From: Thermococcus thioreducens
GTDB lineage: Archaea; Methanobacteriota_B; Thermococci; Thermococcales; Thermococcaceae
DNA length: 64,000 nucleotides
NCBI RefSeq assembly: GCF_002214545.1
Contig: NZ_CP015105.1
Location: 744,001 to 808,000, forward strand
Direction: 5' to 3'
Positions 49,785-58,421 of this stretch are shown piece after piece. How positions within the stretch are numbered: position 1 is the first letter of the stretch; each line of letters begins with the position of its first letter. The notes under the pieces were generated by a model. That model searched no databases. It saw only the letters and a program-made list of their open reading frames with translations, and was not told the DNA's origin. Made by a program: the position numbers and the translations under genes.

Positions 49785-50556
49785 TGGCCGTGCCGTTCTG
49801 AGGCCATGAGAACCTGATGATGTTCTCGATAAGGATGACCTCTGCCCTCAGTGCCTCGTCTGTGGTTCCCTCTATCACGAGCACGCCCCTGCGGGGGGCA
49901 AATATCCTGTTTTCCTTGGCACCTTCTGCAGGGCCGATAAGGATAACGGCGAGGTGGTTCTCGTTCCCTATTTTGCCGCGACCGATGTCCACCTTGATCC
50001 AGAAGTTCAGGTAGACTTTTCTGTACCTGAGCCACGTCTGGTTAAAGGCATACTGTTTGGCAGTGGCGTTGTCGTATCCCAGCTGGAGTCCTTTGAGGTA
50101 GTAGTTCGTTGTAAATATGTTCGAAACAACACCGGATATCTCCGAAACGGCGAGGGTTCTGTACTTGCAGTCTCCCACGTACAGCTGGGGGGAGTCCTTG
50201 CAGTTGGTTACAGAGGGGTCTCCCATCACGATCGTAAAGTATTTGTAGAAGCTCCTGACTGTCAGGTTGAGGTCGACCTCGGGGCTACCCGTGATGTAGC
50301 TGTCCACTGTGATGTTGAAAAGCTTTGAGCCTGCCGGGGGTTTCGTGCCCTCCTCAATCAGCTTCTGGTACTGCTCCGCAGTCAGGGCATAGAACTGACC
50401 TGAGGACGTGTATATCATTACGTAATGGGTTGAGGCTTTCGGTGCTCTTGGGTTGATCACTCCGCTGAAGCTGTGGTACGAGTAAAGCACGTAGCTGATT
50501 GGAGCCACGACCACTATAAGGACTATAAGAACCGCTATGAGTCTCTTTTGAACCAA
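49774..50556 (-). CDS. membrane-anchored extracellular protein next to the S-layer gene
   Basis: 260 residues: an N-terminal anchor (IAVLIVLIVVVAPISYVLYSY) and a large outside domain with one pair of cysteines (TNCKDS and GDCKYR) and several possible N-glycosylation sites. No family recognised. TTG 50556 with GGGGGTTTTAGCA upstream is the likely start. It follows the S-layer gene by 45 bases on the same strand and may be co-transcribed, so an S-layer attachment or assembly role is possible. Its 3' end overlaps the convergent radical SAM gene by 11 bases. Confidence 0.7.
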   Translation of the reverse strand: MVQKRLIAVLIVLIVVVAPISYVLYSYHSFSGVINPRAPKASTHYVMIYTSSGQFYALTAEQYQKLIEEGTKPPAGSKLFNITVDSYITGSPEVDLNLTVRSFYKYFTIVMGDPSVTNCKDSPQLYVGDCKYRTLAVSEISGVVSNIFTTNYYLKGLQLGYDNATAKQYAFNQTWLRYRKVYLNFWIKVDIGRGKIGNENHLAVILIGPAEGAKENRIFAPRRGVLVIEGTTDEALRAEVILIENIIRFSWPQNGTATTG

Positions 50557-50601
50557 TGCTAAAACCCCCAGAAAAGGGAATTAAAATAGAAGGGAAGGGC
50601 C

Positions 50602-52425
50602 TCAGAGGCCAGCGAGGTACTCCATAAGGGCCTCAGCGGCCGCCTTGGTCTCGTCCCTGGTGGCACCAGCGACGATGACGACGTCGTAGCCGCCAAGGGC
50701 GCCCTGTATGTACTCGATGTCGCCTGGGCTGTTGTACCAGTCGACCTGGCTTATGCCCTGGTCAACGAGGTACTTTGTGACACTGTTGGCAACAGGACCA
50801 CCGATGAGGATGAGGTTGCTTCCCGGGTCGTCCATGTTGACCTCGTAGTCCATGAGGGTTATCGGCTGGGCGACCGGCTTGATCATAGTGACGTCGCCGT
50901 AGATGCCCTCAACGTAGTAGTCGGTGTCGAGGACCTGGTCGCCAGCGGCGAGCTCCTTCTCGACGACGGTGCCCTGCTTCTCCTTGAGCCAGATGTGCGC
51001 GTAGGCAACGACGCGGTCAACGTCGTCGATGGTGCCGTTGCCGTCGATGTCGTATCCAACGTCCTTCTCGTTGAGGGTCTTGAGCTGGAAGTGGTACCAG
51101 AGGTCGTAGGTGCCGAAGATGTCGACCGGGTTGCCCTCAAGGGTGTCCTTGTTGGTGAGGGTTATGTTGGTGATGTACCAGGTGCCGCTGACGTTGGCGG
51201 TGCTGATGGTCATCTCCCAGGTCTTGCCGTCGTAGGTTATGGTGTCGGCGCTCTGGTAGGTCTTAACGTCGACCTGGGCCTCGATGCTGGCGATGAGGTG
51301 GCCGTCGATACCAACGAAGGTGTCCCTGAGGGTGAGGATAACGCTTCCGTCGCCGAAGACGTCAACGGCCGAGTCCTTAGTGAGGATGATCTGGTCGCTC
51401 TCCTGGCCGGTGACGGCGTTCTTGACGACGACGAGGGCCCTCTGGTCGATGATGCTTATGTCGAGGACGGTGACGATCCAGTCGGTACCCTCAATGGCCT
51501 GCGGCTGGCCGACCTGGTACCAGGCGGTGCCCTTGTCGAGACCGGCGGTGAACTGGCCGTTGTCAACGCTGAGGACGTAGTAGGTCTCGCCGAAGACCGT
51601 GAAGGTGTCACCGGCACCGACGCCCTCGCTGTAGGTGCTGACGATGGTTCCGCCGTCGGCGGCGACGTTCATGGCGTCTCCGATGTAGTAGTTGGTAACG
51701 TTCTGGTATTCAGCCGGGACGCCCCACTCCGGGTACTCGTCCCTGACGAGCTCGGTGGTGGTCACGCTGTAGTTGTAGAGCTTGTAGTCAACGAAGACGG
51801 TGACGTTGCCCGGAGTAACGACGAGGTCGGCGTCCTTGGGCGGCCTGGTCTCGTCCCAGGTGCTCGGGTCCTTGGACTTGAGGCCTATCTTGCTGAGGGT
51901 GATGTGCCAGTCGATGAGCTGCTCGTCGTTGATCTTGTCCTTGTCGGCAAGGGTGGTGTCAACGGTGAACCAGTCCTTCCACTGGGCGTAGGTGTCAACG
52001 TAGGCGGCGCCGTTCCACCAGTAGTCGCCCGGAAGCTCCTCGTACTTGGTGGCCCAGTTCTCGCTGCCGTTGATCGTGAGACCGTGGTCAACGGTCATGG
52101 TGTCGTAGTTGTAGGCGTAGATGGTCCACTCGGCAAGGGTGGCGGGCGGGTACTCGGCCTTAACCTTGACGTAGCCGTTCTGAACCTCGGCCTGCTCGGT
52201 GGTGTAGAGCAGGCTGCCGAGGGCAACGGCAATGTCGGCGGCGCTGGCAACGTCCATAGCAGCAGCGGTACTTCCAACGACGATTTTAACGTTCGGGGTT
52301 CCATCGGCGTTAACGAAGAAGTCCTTCGGTATGTTCGGGACGGTCGGCTGAGCGCTGGCAAAGCCCATGGTGGCTCCAACCATTGCGGCACCAATTGCAA
52401 GGGCCGCGATTTTCTTCACTTTCAT
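50602..52425 (-). CDS. S-layer protein
   Basis: Main protein of the cell-surface lattice. 607 residues: signal peptide (VKKIAALAIGAAMVGATMGFASA, cleavage before QP near 25), a Thermococcales S-layer N-terminal region (ASAADIAVALGSLLYTTEQ) and a conserved C-terminal region (GSNLILIGGPVANSVTKYL, GYDVVIVAGATRDETKAAAEALMEYL). Codon use is extremely biased to C/G-ending codons, which leaves long spurious frames on the other strand and indicates high expression. It has a strong BRE/TATA and a GGAGGTG site. Confidence 0.93.
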   Translation of the reverse strand: MKVKKIAALAIGAAMVGATMGFASAQPTVPNIPKDFFVNADGTPNVKIVVGSTAAAMDVASAADIAVALGSLLYTTEQAEVQNGYVKVKAEYPPATLAEWTIYAYNYDTMTVDHGLTINGSENWATKYEELPGDYWWNGAAYVDTYAQWKDWFTVDTTLADKDKINDEQLIDWHITLSKIGLKSKDPSTWDETRPPKDADLVVTPGNVTVFVDYKLYNYSVTTTELVRDEYPEWGVPAEYQNVTNYYIGDAMNVAADGGTIVSTYSEGVGAGDTFTVFGETYYVLSVDNGQFTAGLDKGTAWYQVGQPQAIEGTDWIVTVLDISIIDQRALVVVKNAVTGQESDQIILTKDSAVDVFGDGSVILTLRDTFVGIDGHLIASIEAQVDVKTYQSADTITYDGKTWEMTISTANVSGTWYITNITLTNKDTLEGNPVDIFGTYDLWYHFQLKTLNEKDVGYDIDGNGTIDDVDRVVAYAHIWLKEKQGTVVEKELAAGDQVLDTDYYVEGIYGDVTMIKPVAQPITLMDYEVNMDDPGSNLILIGGPVANSVTKYLVDQGISQVDWYNSPGDIEYIQGALGGYDVVIVAGATRDETKAAAEALMEYLAGL

Positions 52426-52433
52426 TTTCCCAA

Positions 52434-52440
52434 CACCTCC
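52434..52440 (-). promoter_or_regulatory. strong Shine-Dalgarno site of the S-layer gene
   Basis: GGAGGTG eight bases before ATG 52425 on the minus strand, fully complementary to the 16S rRNA 3' end. Confidence 0.8.
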
Positions 52441-52505
52441 TTAACTTTGGGCTTACGCCCTAGGATGGTCTAATATGCATTGTCAATGACTTTCTACCCG
52501 GTTAG

Positions 52506-52523
52506 GGTATATATACTTTTCGC
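52506..52523 (-). promoter_or_regulatory. strong S-layer promoter
   Basis: Minus-strand GCGAAAAGTATATATACC: an A-rich BRE and an extended TATA. The start is expected near 52485, giving a leader of about 60 nucleotides. This is the strongest-looking promoter in the window. The stretch 52524-52625 upstream holds no gene that I can see. Confidence 0.8.
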
Positions 52524-52625
52524 TTTCAGACCCTTTCTCTGCTTAAAAAAAGCTCGCTCATTGCCGTAAAAATGAAAGGGAGCTTAATTAAATGCCTATA
52601 GGCTTTTCGCCTTTTGCCGATAATA

Positions 52626-53450
52626 TCAGGGGTTCAATTTGAACTCAGTATTCTTTTTCTCCATGAGCTGCCTCTTCACAGGCCTTGTAACCAGCTCGTT
52701 AACGAAGCCACCAAGGTCAGTTAATGTGTTCTGGAGCTCGTTGGCGGTGATATCTATAATCTCGGGCTCTATTATTGAGATGGCAACGGGGGCGTACTTT
52801 GCGGTCAGCTGAACAAGCGTTTCAAACGGTGAAAGAAGCTCGGCCGCTAGAAGACCTTTGAACTCCTCCCCCTCAATCTGCCCCTGGACGAGGAGCTTGT
52901 TTATCCTGCACCCTTCTATCGACAGTGCCTTGGCCATTGTTGTCTTTATGCCCTCTTCGTTCTCCCCAAAGACCTCAACAACGAAGCGGTAGAGAATGTT
53001 CCTGTCTTCAACGATCAGCTCTTCAATCTCCTCCCTGGAATAGCCTATCCTCGGCTCAGGAATGTCGTCGAGCTTGGGATAAACTGCCAGACCGCCGAAC
53101 TGCTTCATGAGCTTCCCCATAAACAGCGAGATTTCTCCGAGTGTTTTCATAAGGTCTTTTGACTCGATCTCCAGCTTTCCGGGTCTCAGGACTTCCACAA
53201 CGGCTGGAGAGTACTGGAGGGTCAGACGGACTATATCTCCAAGCGTCCCTTCCAATTGGGCTTCTATGACCCCAGAATACTTGAGAAGCTCCTCCTCCGG
53301 GCTCTCCATGACCTCTTCGAGATTTACGTACTTAATTTTGACATCCTTTTCATTCTGGAGGTTTTTGGCAGTCTCCTCCAGAGCCCTTTCTAAAACTTTC
53401 TTGTCGTTACCTATGCCTTCAATGTAAAAAATAACCTCAATCTCGGCCAA
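52626..53450 (-). CDS. conserved hypothetical protein
   Basis: About 274 residues, soluble and acidic. It looks like a tandem duplication of a strand-helix unit: the patterns LTLQYSPAVVEVLRPGKLEIESKDLMKTLGEISLFMGKLM and LTAKYAPVAISIIEPEIIDITANELQNTLTDLGGFVNELV-like halves are alike. No family that I can name. TTG 53450 with GGTGGTGAAA is a plausible start, as is GTG 53462 inside the amrS end. It directly follows amrS and is probably translated from the same message. Confidence 0.7.
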   Translation of the reverse strand: MAEIEVIFYIEGIGNDKKVLERALEETAKNLQNEKDVKIKYVNLEEVMESPEEELLKYSGVIEAQLEGTLGDIVRLTLQYSPAVVEVLRPGKLEIESKDLMKTLGEISLFMGKLMKQFGGLAVYPKLDDIPEPRIGYSREEIEELIVEDRNILYRFVVEVFGENEEGIKTTMAKALSIEGCRINKLLVQGQIEGEEFKGLLAAELLSPFETLVQLTAKYAPVAISIIEPEIIDITANELQNTLTDLGGFVNELVTRPVKRQLMEKKNTEFKLNP

Positions 53451-53452
53451 TT

Positions 53453-54499
53453 TCACCACCACATCCAGTTATATCGCTTCTTTTGATACGTACCCACTAT
53501 GGGGATGGGCTCACCGCAGTATTCGCACCTTCCCCCTTTCACATGGTACTCGGTAATTTTGAATCCCCAGCGGACTATTAAAGGTTTGCCACAGCCGGGA
53601 CAGTAGGTGTTCTCCCCCTCATGGCCAGGGACGTTGCCGACGTAGACAAACCTGAGCCCCTCATCTTTAGCGAGGCGATAAGCCCTTTCAACAGTCTCGA
53701 CGGGGGTTGGGGGCAGATGGCTCAGCCTGTAGTGGGGGAAGAACCTAGAGAAGTGAACGGGGGTATCGTCGCCGAGCTCCCCAACCACCCACCTCGCAAA
53801 GGCTCTTATCTCATCCTCCCCATCGTTCAACGTTGGGATTATTAGGTACGTTAACTCAACGTGAATTCCAAACTCCTTTTTGGCTATCTCCGCGGTTCTT
53901 CTGCTCGGTTCACCACCCGGGACGCCTGCTATCTTCATGTAAAACATATCGCTGAAGGCTTTGATATCGATGTTCATGGCATCGATGTACGGGGCGAGTT
54001 TTTTGAGGGGCTCCTCGTTTATGTAGCCGTTAGTTATCAGCAGGTTGTGTATCCCCTCCCTCTTGGCCAGCTTGGCTGTGTCAAGAACGAACTCGTACCA
54101 GATGACCGGTTCGTTGTATGTGTAGGCTATGCTCTCACACCCGTATTTTTTAGCAAGGGCGACTATTCCCTCTGGTGTAGCCGCGTGGAGGTACGGGAAG
54201 TCCTCATCCGCCTGGCTTATCTCCCAGTTCTGACAGTGCCTGCAGTGCATGTTGCACCCTACGGAGCTTATGGACAGGGCACAGGAACCCGGCCAGAAGT
54301 GGAAGAGGGGCTTCTTTTCGACGGGGTCTGTTCCTATGGCCGATACTTTGCCGTAGTTGAGCGTGTATAGCTTTCCGCCGATGTTTTTTCTCACTCGGCA
54401 GGAGCCGCGCTGGCCCTCGTCTATTATGCAGTTGAGGGGGCACAGCCTGCACCTAACCCTTCCTCCCTCAAGCGGCTCCCAGTACATGGCCTCTCGCAT
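53453..54499 (-). CDS. amrS: AmmeMemoRadiSam system radical SAM enzyme
   Basis: 348 residues. The [4Fe-4S] motif is Cys82-X3-Cys86-X2-Cys89 (GCNMHCRHCQNW). The N-terminal CRLCPLNC and the C-terminal CPGCG and CEYCG motifs match the extra cysteines of AmrS. This family works with AMMECR1 and MEMO proteins in a still poorly defined modification; neither partner is in this window. The structure resembles pyruvate formate-lyase activating enzymes. ATG 54499 has GGTGAGGCCT upstream. Confidence 0.92.
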   Translation of the reverse strand: MREAMYWEPLEGGRVRCRLCPLNCIIDEGQRGSCRVRKNIGGKLYTLNYGKVSAIGTDPVEKKPLFHFWPGSCALSISSVGCNMHCRHCQNWEISQADEDFPYLHAATPEGIVALAKKYGCESIAYTYNEPVIWYEFVLDTAKLAKREGIHNLLITNGYINEEPLKKLAPYIDAMNIDIKAFSDMFYMKIAGVPGGEPSRRTAEIAKKEFGIHVELTYLIIPTLNDGEDEIRAFARWVVGELGDDTPVHFSRFFPHYRLSHLPPTPVETVERAYRLAKDEGLRFVYVGNVPGHEGENTYCPGCGKPLIVRWGFKITEYHVKGGRCEYCGEPIPIVGTYQKKRYNWMWW

Positions 54500-54523
54500 A
54501 GGCCTCACCAGAGGGTAGTAGGC

Positions 54524-55246
54524 TCACTTCCGTTTAAGTTTTTGGTACCTTTCGTAGTACTCCCTCATTGTCAGGAACTCCGCACCCTCTCTCCTGTAGT
54601 GGTCTATCAGCCTCCCGAGGAGCTCAAGTGCTCTATCTCCCGTGTTGAACCTGCAGTCCCACCGTATCCTCTCCTTCTGCATGGGGACGAACTCCCACGG
54701 GTGGGCAAAGTAGACCCGGGGCTCTCTCAGGCGGGAGTGGATAATCCTCTGAATTCCCCAGGGGAGCCGTATGACTGAGGATGTGGTTGAAGCGGGGACC
54801 TCAAGGATCTCCCCAAAGAACCGCACACCCTCACGGTAGCCCTTATAGACGGCCTTTGACGAGTCCACCAGGATGCCGTTTTTTGCCAGTATATCATAAT
54901 AGTAATTAGGGAACTGAAGGTTGGGGGCACGGAACGAGACCACATCACCGAACTTACGCAGTACCTTAAGGGACTTTTTGATGGCCTTTTCACCTTCGCT
55001 CTTGGTGAGCTTGTCGAGCCTCTCGTGGTTGTAGTTGTGACTTCCCAGCTCATGCCCCTCATCGATGACACGCCTGACCAGTCCGGGAAAGCGCCTTGCC
55101 ATCTCCGCGGTGAAGAAGAACGTGGCTTTTACCCCTTTCTCCGCCATTAGGTCGAGGAGCTTTGGAAGTCCTTTCTCCATTCCCTTTGTAGTGGTTAGAT
55201 ACGGTGGGCAGTCGTGCTCCACATCGAAGGTTATTGAGACTATCAT
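54524..55246 (-). CDS. polysaccharide deacetylase (NodB-like) family protein
   Basis: 240 residues with the carbohydrate esterase 4 motifs: TFDVEHDCP (catalytic Asp and metal Asp), HELGSHNYNHERL (metal-binding His pair), SFRAPNLQFPNYY and the late YFAHPWEF. Members remove acetyl groups from N-acetylated sugars. No signal peptide is visible, so it would act inside the cell, perhaps on a lipid-linked glycan. Its start overlaps the stop of the glycosyltransferase gene as ATGA, and with the flippase gene it forms a three-gene set. Confidence 0.9.
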   Translation of the reverse strand: MIVSITFDVEHDCPPYLTTTKGMEKGLPKLLDLMAEKGVKATFFFTAEMARRFPGLVRRVIDEGHELGSHNYNHERLDKLTKSEGEKAIKKSLKVLRKFGDVVSFRAPNLQFPNYYYDILAKNGILVDSSKAVYKGYREGVRFFGEILEVPASTTSSVIRLPWGIQRIIHSRLREPRVYFAHPWEFVPMQKERIRWDCRFNTGDRALELLGRLIDHYRREGAEFLTMREYYERYQKLKRK

Positions 55247-56469
55247 GAACCGATCCCCCGAACCAGTTTGTAGAAGACGTATCTCCTGTCAACCTCGTCC
55301 CTCATATCGATTGTGCGTTTGTATATCCTGAGGAGCTTGCCCAAAACAACATCCCATGAAAACTCCTTCTCCGCACGTTTGCGTGCTTCTCTGCCCATCG
55401 CTATAAGCCCCTCTCTGTCCAGAAACGCGGTGGCAAGGTTCTCCATCATACCCTCCTCGCTCTCTGCTAAAAGACCAGTAACCCCGTTAATTATCATGTC
55501 TGAAAGACCGCTCTCGTTTCTCCCGATTACAGGCCTTTCGGTTGACATGGCCTCCAGCCCAACTACCGGAAAGGCTTCAAGTATTCCGGGCATCAGCACC
55601 ATGTCCGCGGCCCAGTAAAGGGGCAGAAGCCGCCCTCTCTCGATAAAGCTGTAGAGTTCGGTTATTTCGCCGATACCGGTCTCACGCAGGTTCTTCTCAA
55701 GAAGAGGCCGCATAGGACCGTCACCTATCATGACAAGCCTTACACTTCTCTTGGGGAGACCGCTCTTCTTTAGGGCCCCTTTTATCATGAGCGGTATCCT
55801 GTGGGCCTGCTTTCTCTCGGTCATCCTGCCCAGATACAGAACTACGATTTCGTCTCTGACGCCGAGGCTCTTTCTGGCATTCTCCCTCTCCTCAGGTTCT
55901 GGAGGACGCCATTTTCTGGTGTCTATCCCGTTGGGCACCACAACGACTGGGCGTCCCCGGAGCTTTTCTCCGAGCAGGTTCCGCGTGTCCTCGGCCACTG
56001 GAGTGCTGACGGCTATGAAGGTGTCTATCCTTTTGAGGTGGTGCCTAACAAAGGCTCCAATAAGGAAGTCAAGGGGCGGGTTCCCATAGAACGAATGGTT
56101 TGTGGCCACAACGGGAACGTTCCGTATTCCCCGGGATATCTTGGACACGGCAATCGCAAAGGGGGAGTATATACTGTGGACGTGGGTTATATCAAAGCCT
56201 ATTTCCTTGTAGAGTTCATTTACCCTCCAGAACTGTGTAAAGCCCACACTGGAGTGATAACTGCGGAAATACAGGGTTGCAGGAAACCTGAGTACTGGAT
56301 ATGGAAAGCTGTCGATATATGGTTTCATGTATCTGTAATCATGGGTCAGGACGTAGGGCTCATGCCCCATCCGGATGAGATTGCGGGCGAGTTCATCAAT
56401 GTGGGACTCTATTCCCCCGATTTTAGGGTAGAACCAGTCACTTGCTATTGCGATTTTAAGGCCTTCCAT
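55243..56469 (-). CDS. glycosyltransferase family 4 protein
   Basis: 408 residues with two Rossmann domains of the GT-B fold: ASDWFYPKIGGIESHIDELARNL at the N-terminus, the ATNHSFYG and PNGIDTRKW motifs, LGRMTERKQAHRIPLMIKG, and the nucleotide-sugar motif EAFPVVGLEAMSTERPVIG. The N-terminal part resembles PIG-A/PimA-type enzymes that glycosylate inositol lipids. The donor and acceptor are unknown. It overlaps the flippase gene upstream by 25 bases. Confidence 0.92.
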   Translation of the reverse strand: MEGLKIAIASDWFYPKIGGIESHIDELARNLIRMGHEPYVLTHDYRYMKPYIDSFPYPVLRFPATLYFRSYHSSVGFTQFWRVNELYKEIGFDITHVHSIYSPFAIAVSKISRGIRNVPVVATNHSFYGNPPLDFLIGAFVRHHLKRIDTFIAVSTPVAEDTRNLLGEKLRGRPVVVVPNGIDTRKWRPPEPEERENARKSLGVRDEIVVLYLGRMTERKQAHRIPLMIKGALKKSGLPKRSVRLVMIGDGPMRPLLEKNLRETGIGEITELYSFIERGRLLPLYWAADMVLMPGILEAFPVVGLEAMSTERPVIGRNESGLSDMIINGVTGLLAESEEGMMENLATAFLDREGLIAMGREARKRAEKEFSWDVVLGKLLRIYKRTIDMRDEVDRRYVFYKLVRGIGS

Positions 56470-57326
56470 ATTTCGACCCCTCCGGACGTCAGGAGCACCG
56501 CTAGTCCCACTAGACTGCTGGCAACGTACGATACAAAGCGCTCTAGGAGGGTTATTGAAACCGCGAGCGCCGTAGGGATTCCAAAGTAGGTGAGTGTTCC
56601 CACAAGGCCCCCTTCTATTATTCCAACACCGCCGGGGGTGAAGGCTATCAGACCGAACAGGAGATTGGCTATTGAAACCACCGCTATGAGGGTCCAGGCC
56701 AAGTTCAGACCAAAGGCGAGTGTTATGAGCTTTAGCCTGACTACATCAAGGAGCCAGACTGTGGAGCTGAGCAGAATCGCGATAATGTTGAGACTGTGCA
56801 TGTTTTTAAGGGCTGTTATCTTTTTCATCTCCTCATGGGTCACTGGGGTTCTGAACAGGCGGAGTGAGAGACTGACGAAGGAGTCCCATTTAATCCAGAT
56901 CAAGGATATTCCCGCCATCCCAAGAATCAGAAGGGTGGCCGGCTCTTCCGATGAGAAGTATGCCATTCCAGTGAGGAAGAGTGCAAACACCGGGATCGTC
57001 TCAAGTATGCGCTCGTAGATTATGCTGACCGCAGAGATTCCAGCGGGGATGTTGGCCTTTTTGGACACCCACGCCATCCTGAGCAGTTCCCCGCCGCTCC
57101 TGCTCATTGGAGTAACATTGTTCATGAAAATCGAGGCGAGGATTGCCTTGACGAGTTCGTGAAGAGGGGCGTCCCTACCGACACCCTTCAGAACGAGCTT
57201 CCAGCGGATGCCGTAGAGAACGACGCTCACATAATACGTGAGGAACGCCAGAGTCAGATACTTAATGGAAGCGGTTCCTACGACTGAGAGATACTGCCGT
57301 GCCGATGTTGCGATACTCTCAAGCAT
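56445..57326 (-). CDS. flippase-like membrane protein (UPF0104/LPG synthase TM region)
   Basis: About 293 residues with seven or eight transmembrane segments. The conserved regions of the family are present: VVLYGIRWKLVLKG near the start, ASIFMNNVTPMSRSGGELLR, and FTPGGVGIIEGGLVGTL near the end. Such proteins are thought to act in lipid or glycolipid transfer. With the glycosyltransferase and deacetylase it suggests a small glycolipid pathway. ATG 57326 or GTG 57332 can start it. Confidence 0.88.
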   Translation of the reverse strand: MLESIATSARQYLSVVGTASIKYLTLAFLTYYVSVVLYGIRWKLVLKGVGRDAPLHELVKAILASIFMNNVTPMSRSGGELLRMAWVSKKANIPAGISAVSIIYERILETIPVFALFLTGMAYFSSEEPATLLILGMAGISLIWIKWDSFVSLSLRLFRTPVTHEEMKKITALKNMHSLNIIAILLSSTVWLLDVVRLKLITLAFGLNLAWTLIAVVSIANLLFGLIAFTPGGVGIIEGGLVGTLTYFGIPTALAVSITLLERFVSYVASSLVGLAVLLTSGGVEIWKALKSQ

Positions 57327-57367
57327 AGTCACAACCTACCTTAAGTCCGGTTTGACATTTTAAAACG

Positions 57368-58360
57368 TTATCGGAACAAAGCTCTATATGTCCCATACAC
57401 TTTCCTGTTAAGATGCTCCCATCCAAGGAGGGGCATCTCCTCCCTTTTTCCACCGATGGTAACGTATACACCGTTTCCTTTTTCGACGCGTCCTATTACT
57501 GTGAACTCTACCCGAAGGCTCTCTGCCACCTCCCCGGGTATTGTGAAGACGAGTTCGAACTCCTCACCGCTGGCGAGAGCCATCTCGACGGCACTTATTC
57601 CGAGCATCCGGGCGGCTTCGACAGCCTCCTTTCTCACTGGGAGCCTCTCGGCATCGACTTCTATCCTTACACCGCTCATCCTTGCCAGGAGGTGGAGCTC
57701 TTTGGAGAGTCCATCGCTGATGTCTATTGCGGCGTTTGCATAGCCGCTCAGTTCAATACCCTCGGCAACCCGCGCCCTCGGTTCAAGGAGCTTCTCATAG
57801 AGGGGTCTCCGTATTCTCCCGGACACATCGACTCCGTACCTCCAGAGGAGGAGCCCCGCCAGAGCCCGTCCTATATCGCCGGTTACACAGACGAGGTCTC
57901 CAGGCTTCGCCCCGCTCCTTGTGAGCAGTCTCCCCGTCCTTCCAAGGGCTATCCCGTCTATTATCAAATCGTCGGCCTCGTTAGTGTCGGCGCTCAGGAC
58001 GGGAAGGTTGTAGAATTCGAGGGCATCTCCAATTCCCCTTGCAACACCTTCCAGATAGTCCATATCGATGTCCCCGGGGACTCCAAGGGAGAAGAGGAAC
58101 CCCACCGGTCTTGCACCCATGGCGGCGACATCGCTGACGTTCATGGTAACGGCCTTAAACCCGACCTGTTCTGGCGTCATTATATCCGGCACGTCCGTTT
58201 TTCTCACGAGCATATCGTTCGTCGCTACAAACCACTCGTTTCCGAGTTTGATGGCTCCCGCGTCGTCGCCCAGGGGCAGGTCTCCCTGGATTTTGAGGTG
58301 CCTCATAAAGAGCTCGATTATCTCCCTTTCCACCTTTATCCCCACTCCCAGTTGGGTCAT
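57368..58360 (-). CDS. thiL: thiamine-monophosphate kinase
   Basis: Phosphorylates thiamine monophosphate to the diphosphate cofactor. About 330 residues of the PurM-like fold: LPLGDDAGAIKLG, TNDMLVRKTDVP, MNVSDVAAMGARPVG, AAIDISDGLSKELHLLA and the tail SGEEFELVFT match ThiL. ATG 58360 lies about 26 bases from a TATA box (GGCATAAAAGCTT on the minus strand), so a leaderless message is likely; the longer frame to 58441 overlaps galT and is not supported. Confidence 0.92.
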   Translation of the reverse strand: MTQLGVGIKVEREIIELFMRHLKIQGDLPLGDDAGAIKLGNEWFVATNDMLVRKTDVPDIMTPEQVGFKAVTMNVSDVAAMGARPVGFLFSLGVPGDIDMDYLEGVARGIGDALEFYNLPVLSADTNEADDLIIDGIALGRTGRLLTRSGAKPGDLVCVTGDIGRALAGLLLWRYGVDVSGRIRRPLYEKLLEPRARVAEGIELSGYANAAIDISDGLSKELHLLARMSGVRIEVDAERLPVRKEAVEAARMLGISAVEMALASGEEFELVFTIPGEVAESLRVEFTVIGRVEKGNGVYVTIGGKREEMPLLGWEHLNRKVYGTYRALFR

Positions 58361-58379
58361 GGGATTTAAAGCCTTCGCC

Positions 58380-58392
58380 AAGCTTTTATGCC
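58380..58392. promoter_or_regulatory. shared TATA element between thiL and galT
   Basis: AAGCTTTTATGCC reads as a TATA box on the plus strand for galT (start site about 58411, leader about 11 bases with GGTGGGT) and, as GGCATAAAAGCTT, on the minus strand for thiL (start site at its ATG). One element probably serves both genes. Confidence 0.5.
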
Positions 58393-58421
58393 ATTGGCCC
58401 CAATGTAGTCTTGTGGTGGGT

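Noticed and set aside
50995-52473. 492-codon open frame on the strand opposite the S-layer gene
   Set aside because: It arises from the extreme codon bias of the S-layer gene; its translation is a Val/Gly/Asp-rich low-complexity string without a ribosome site.
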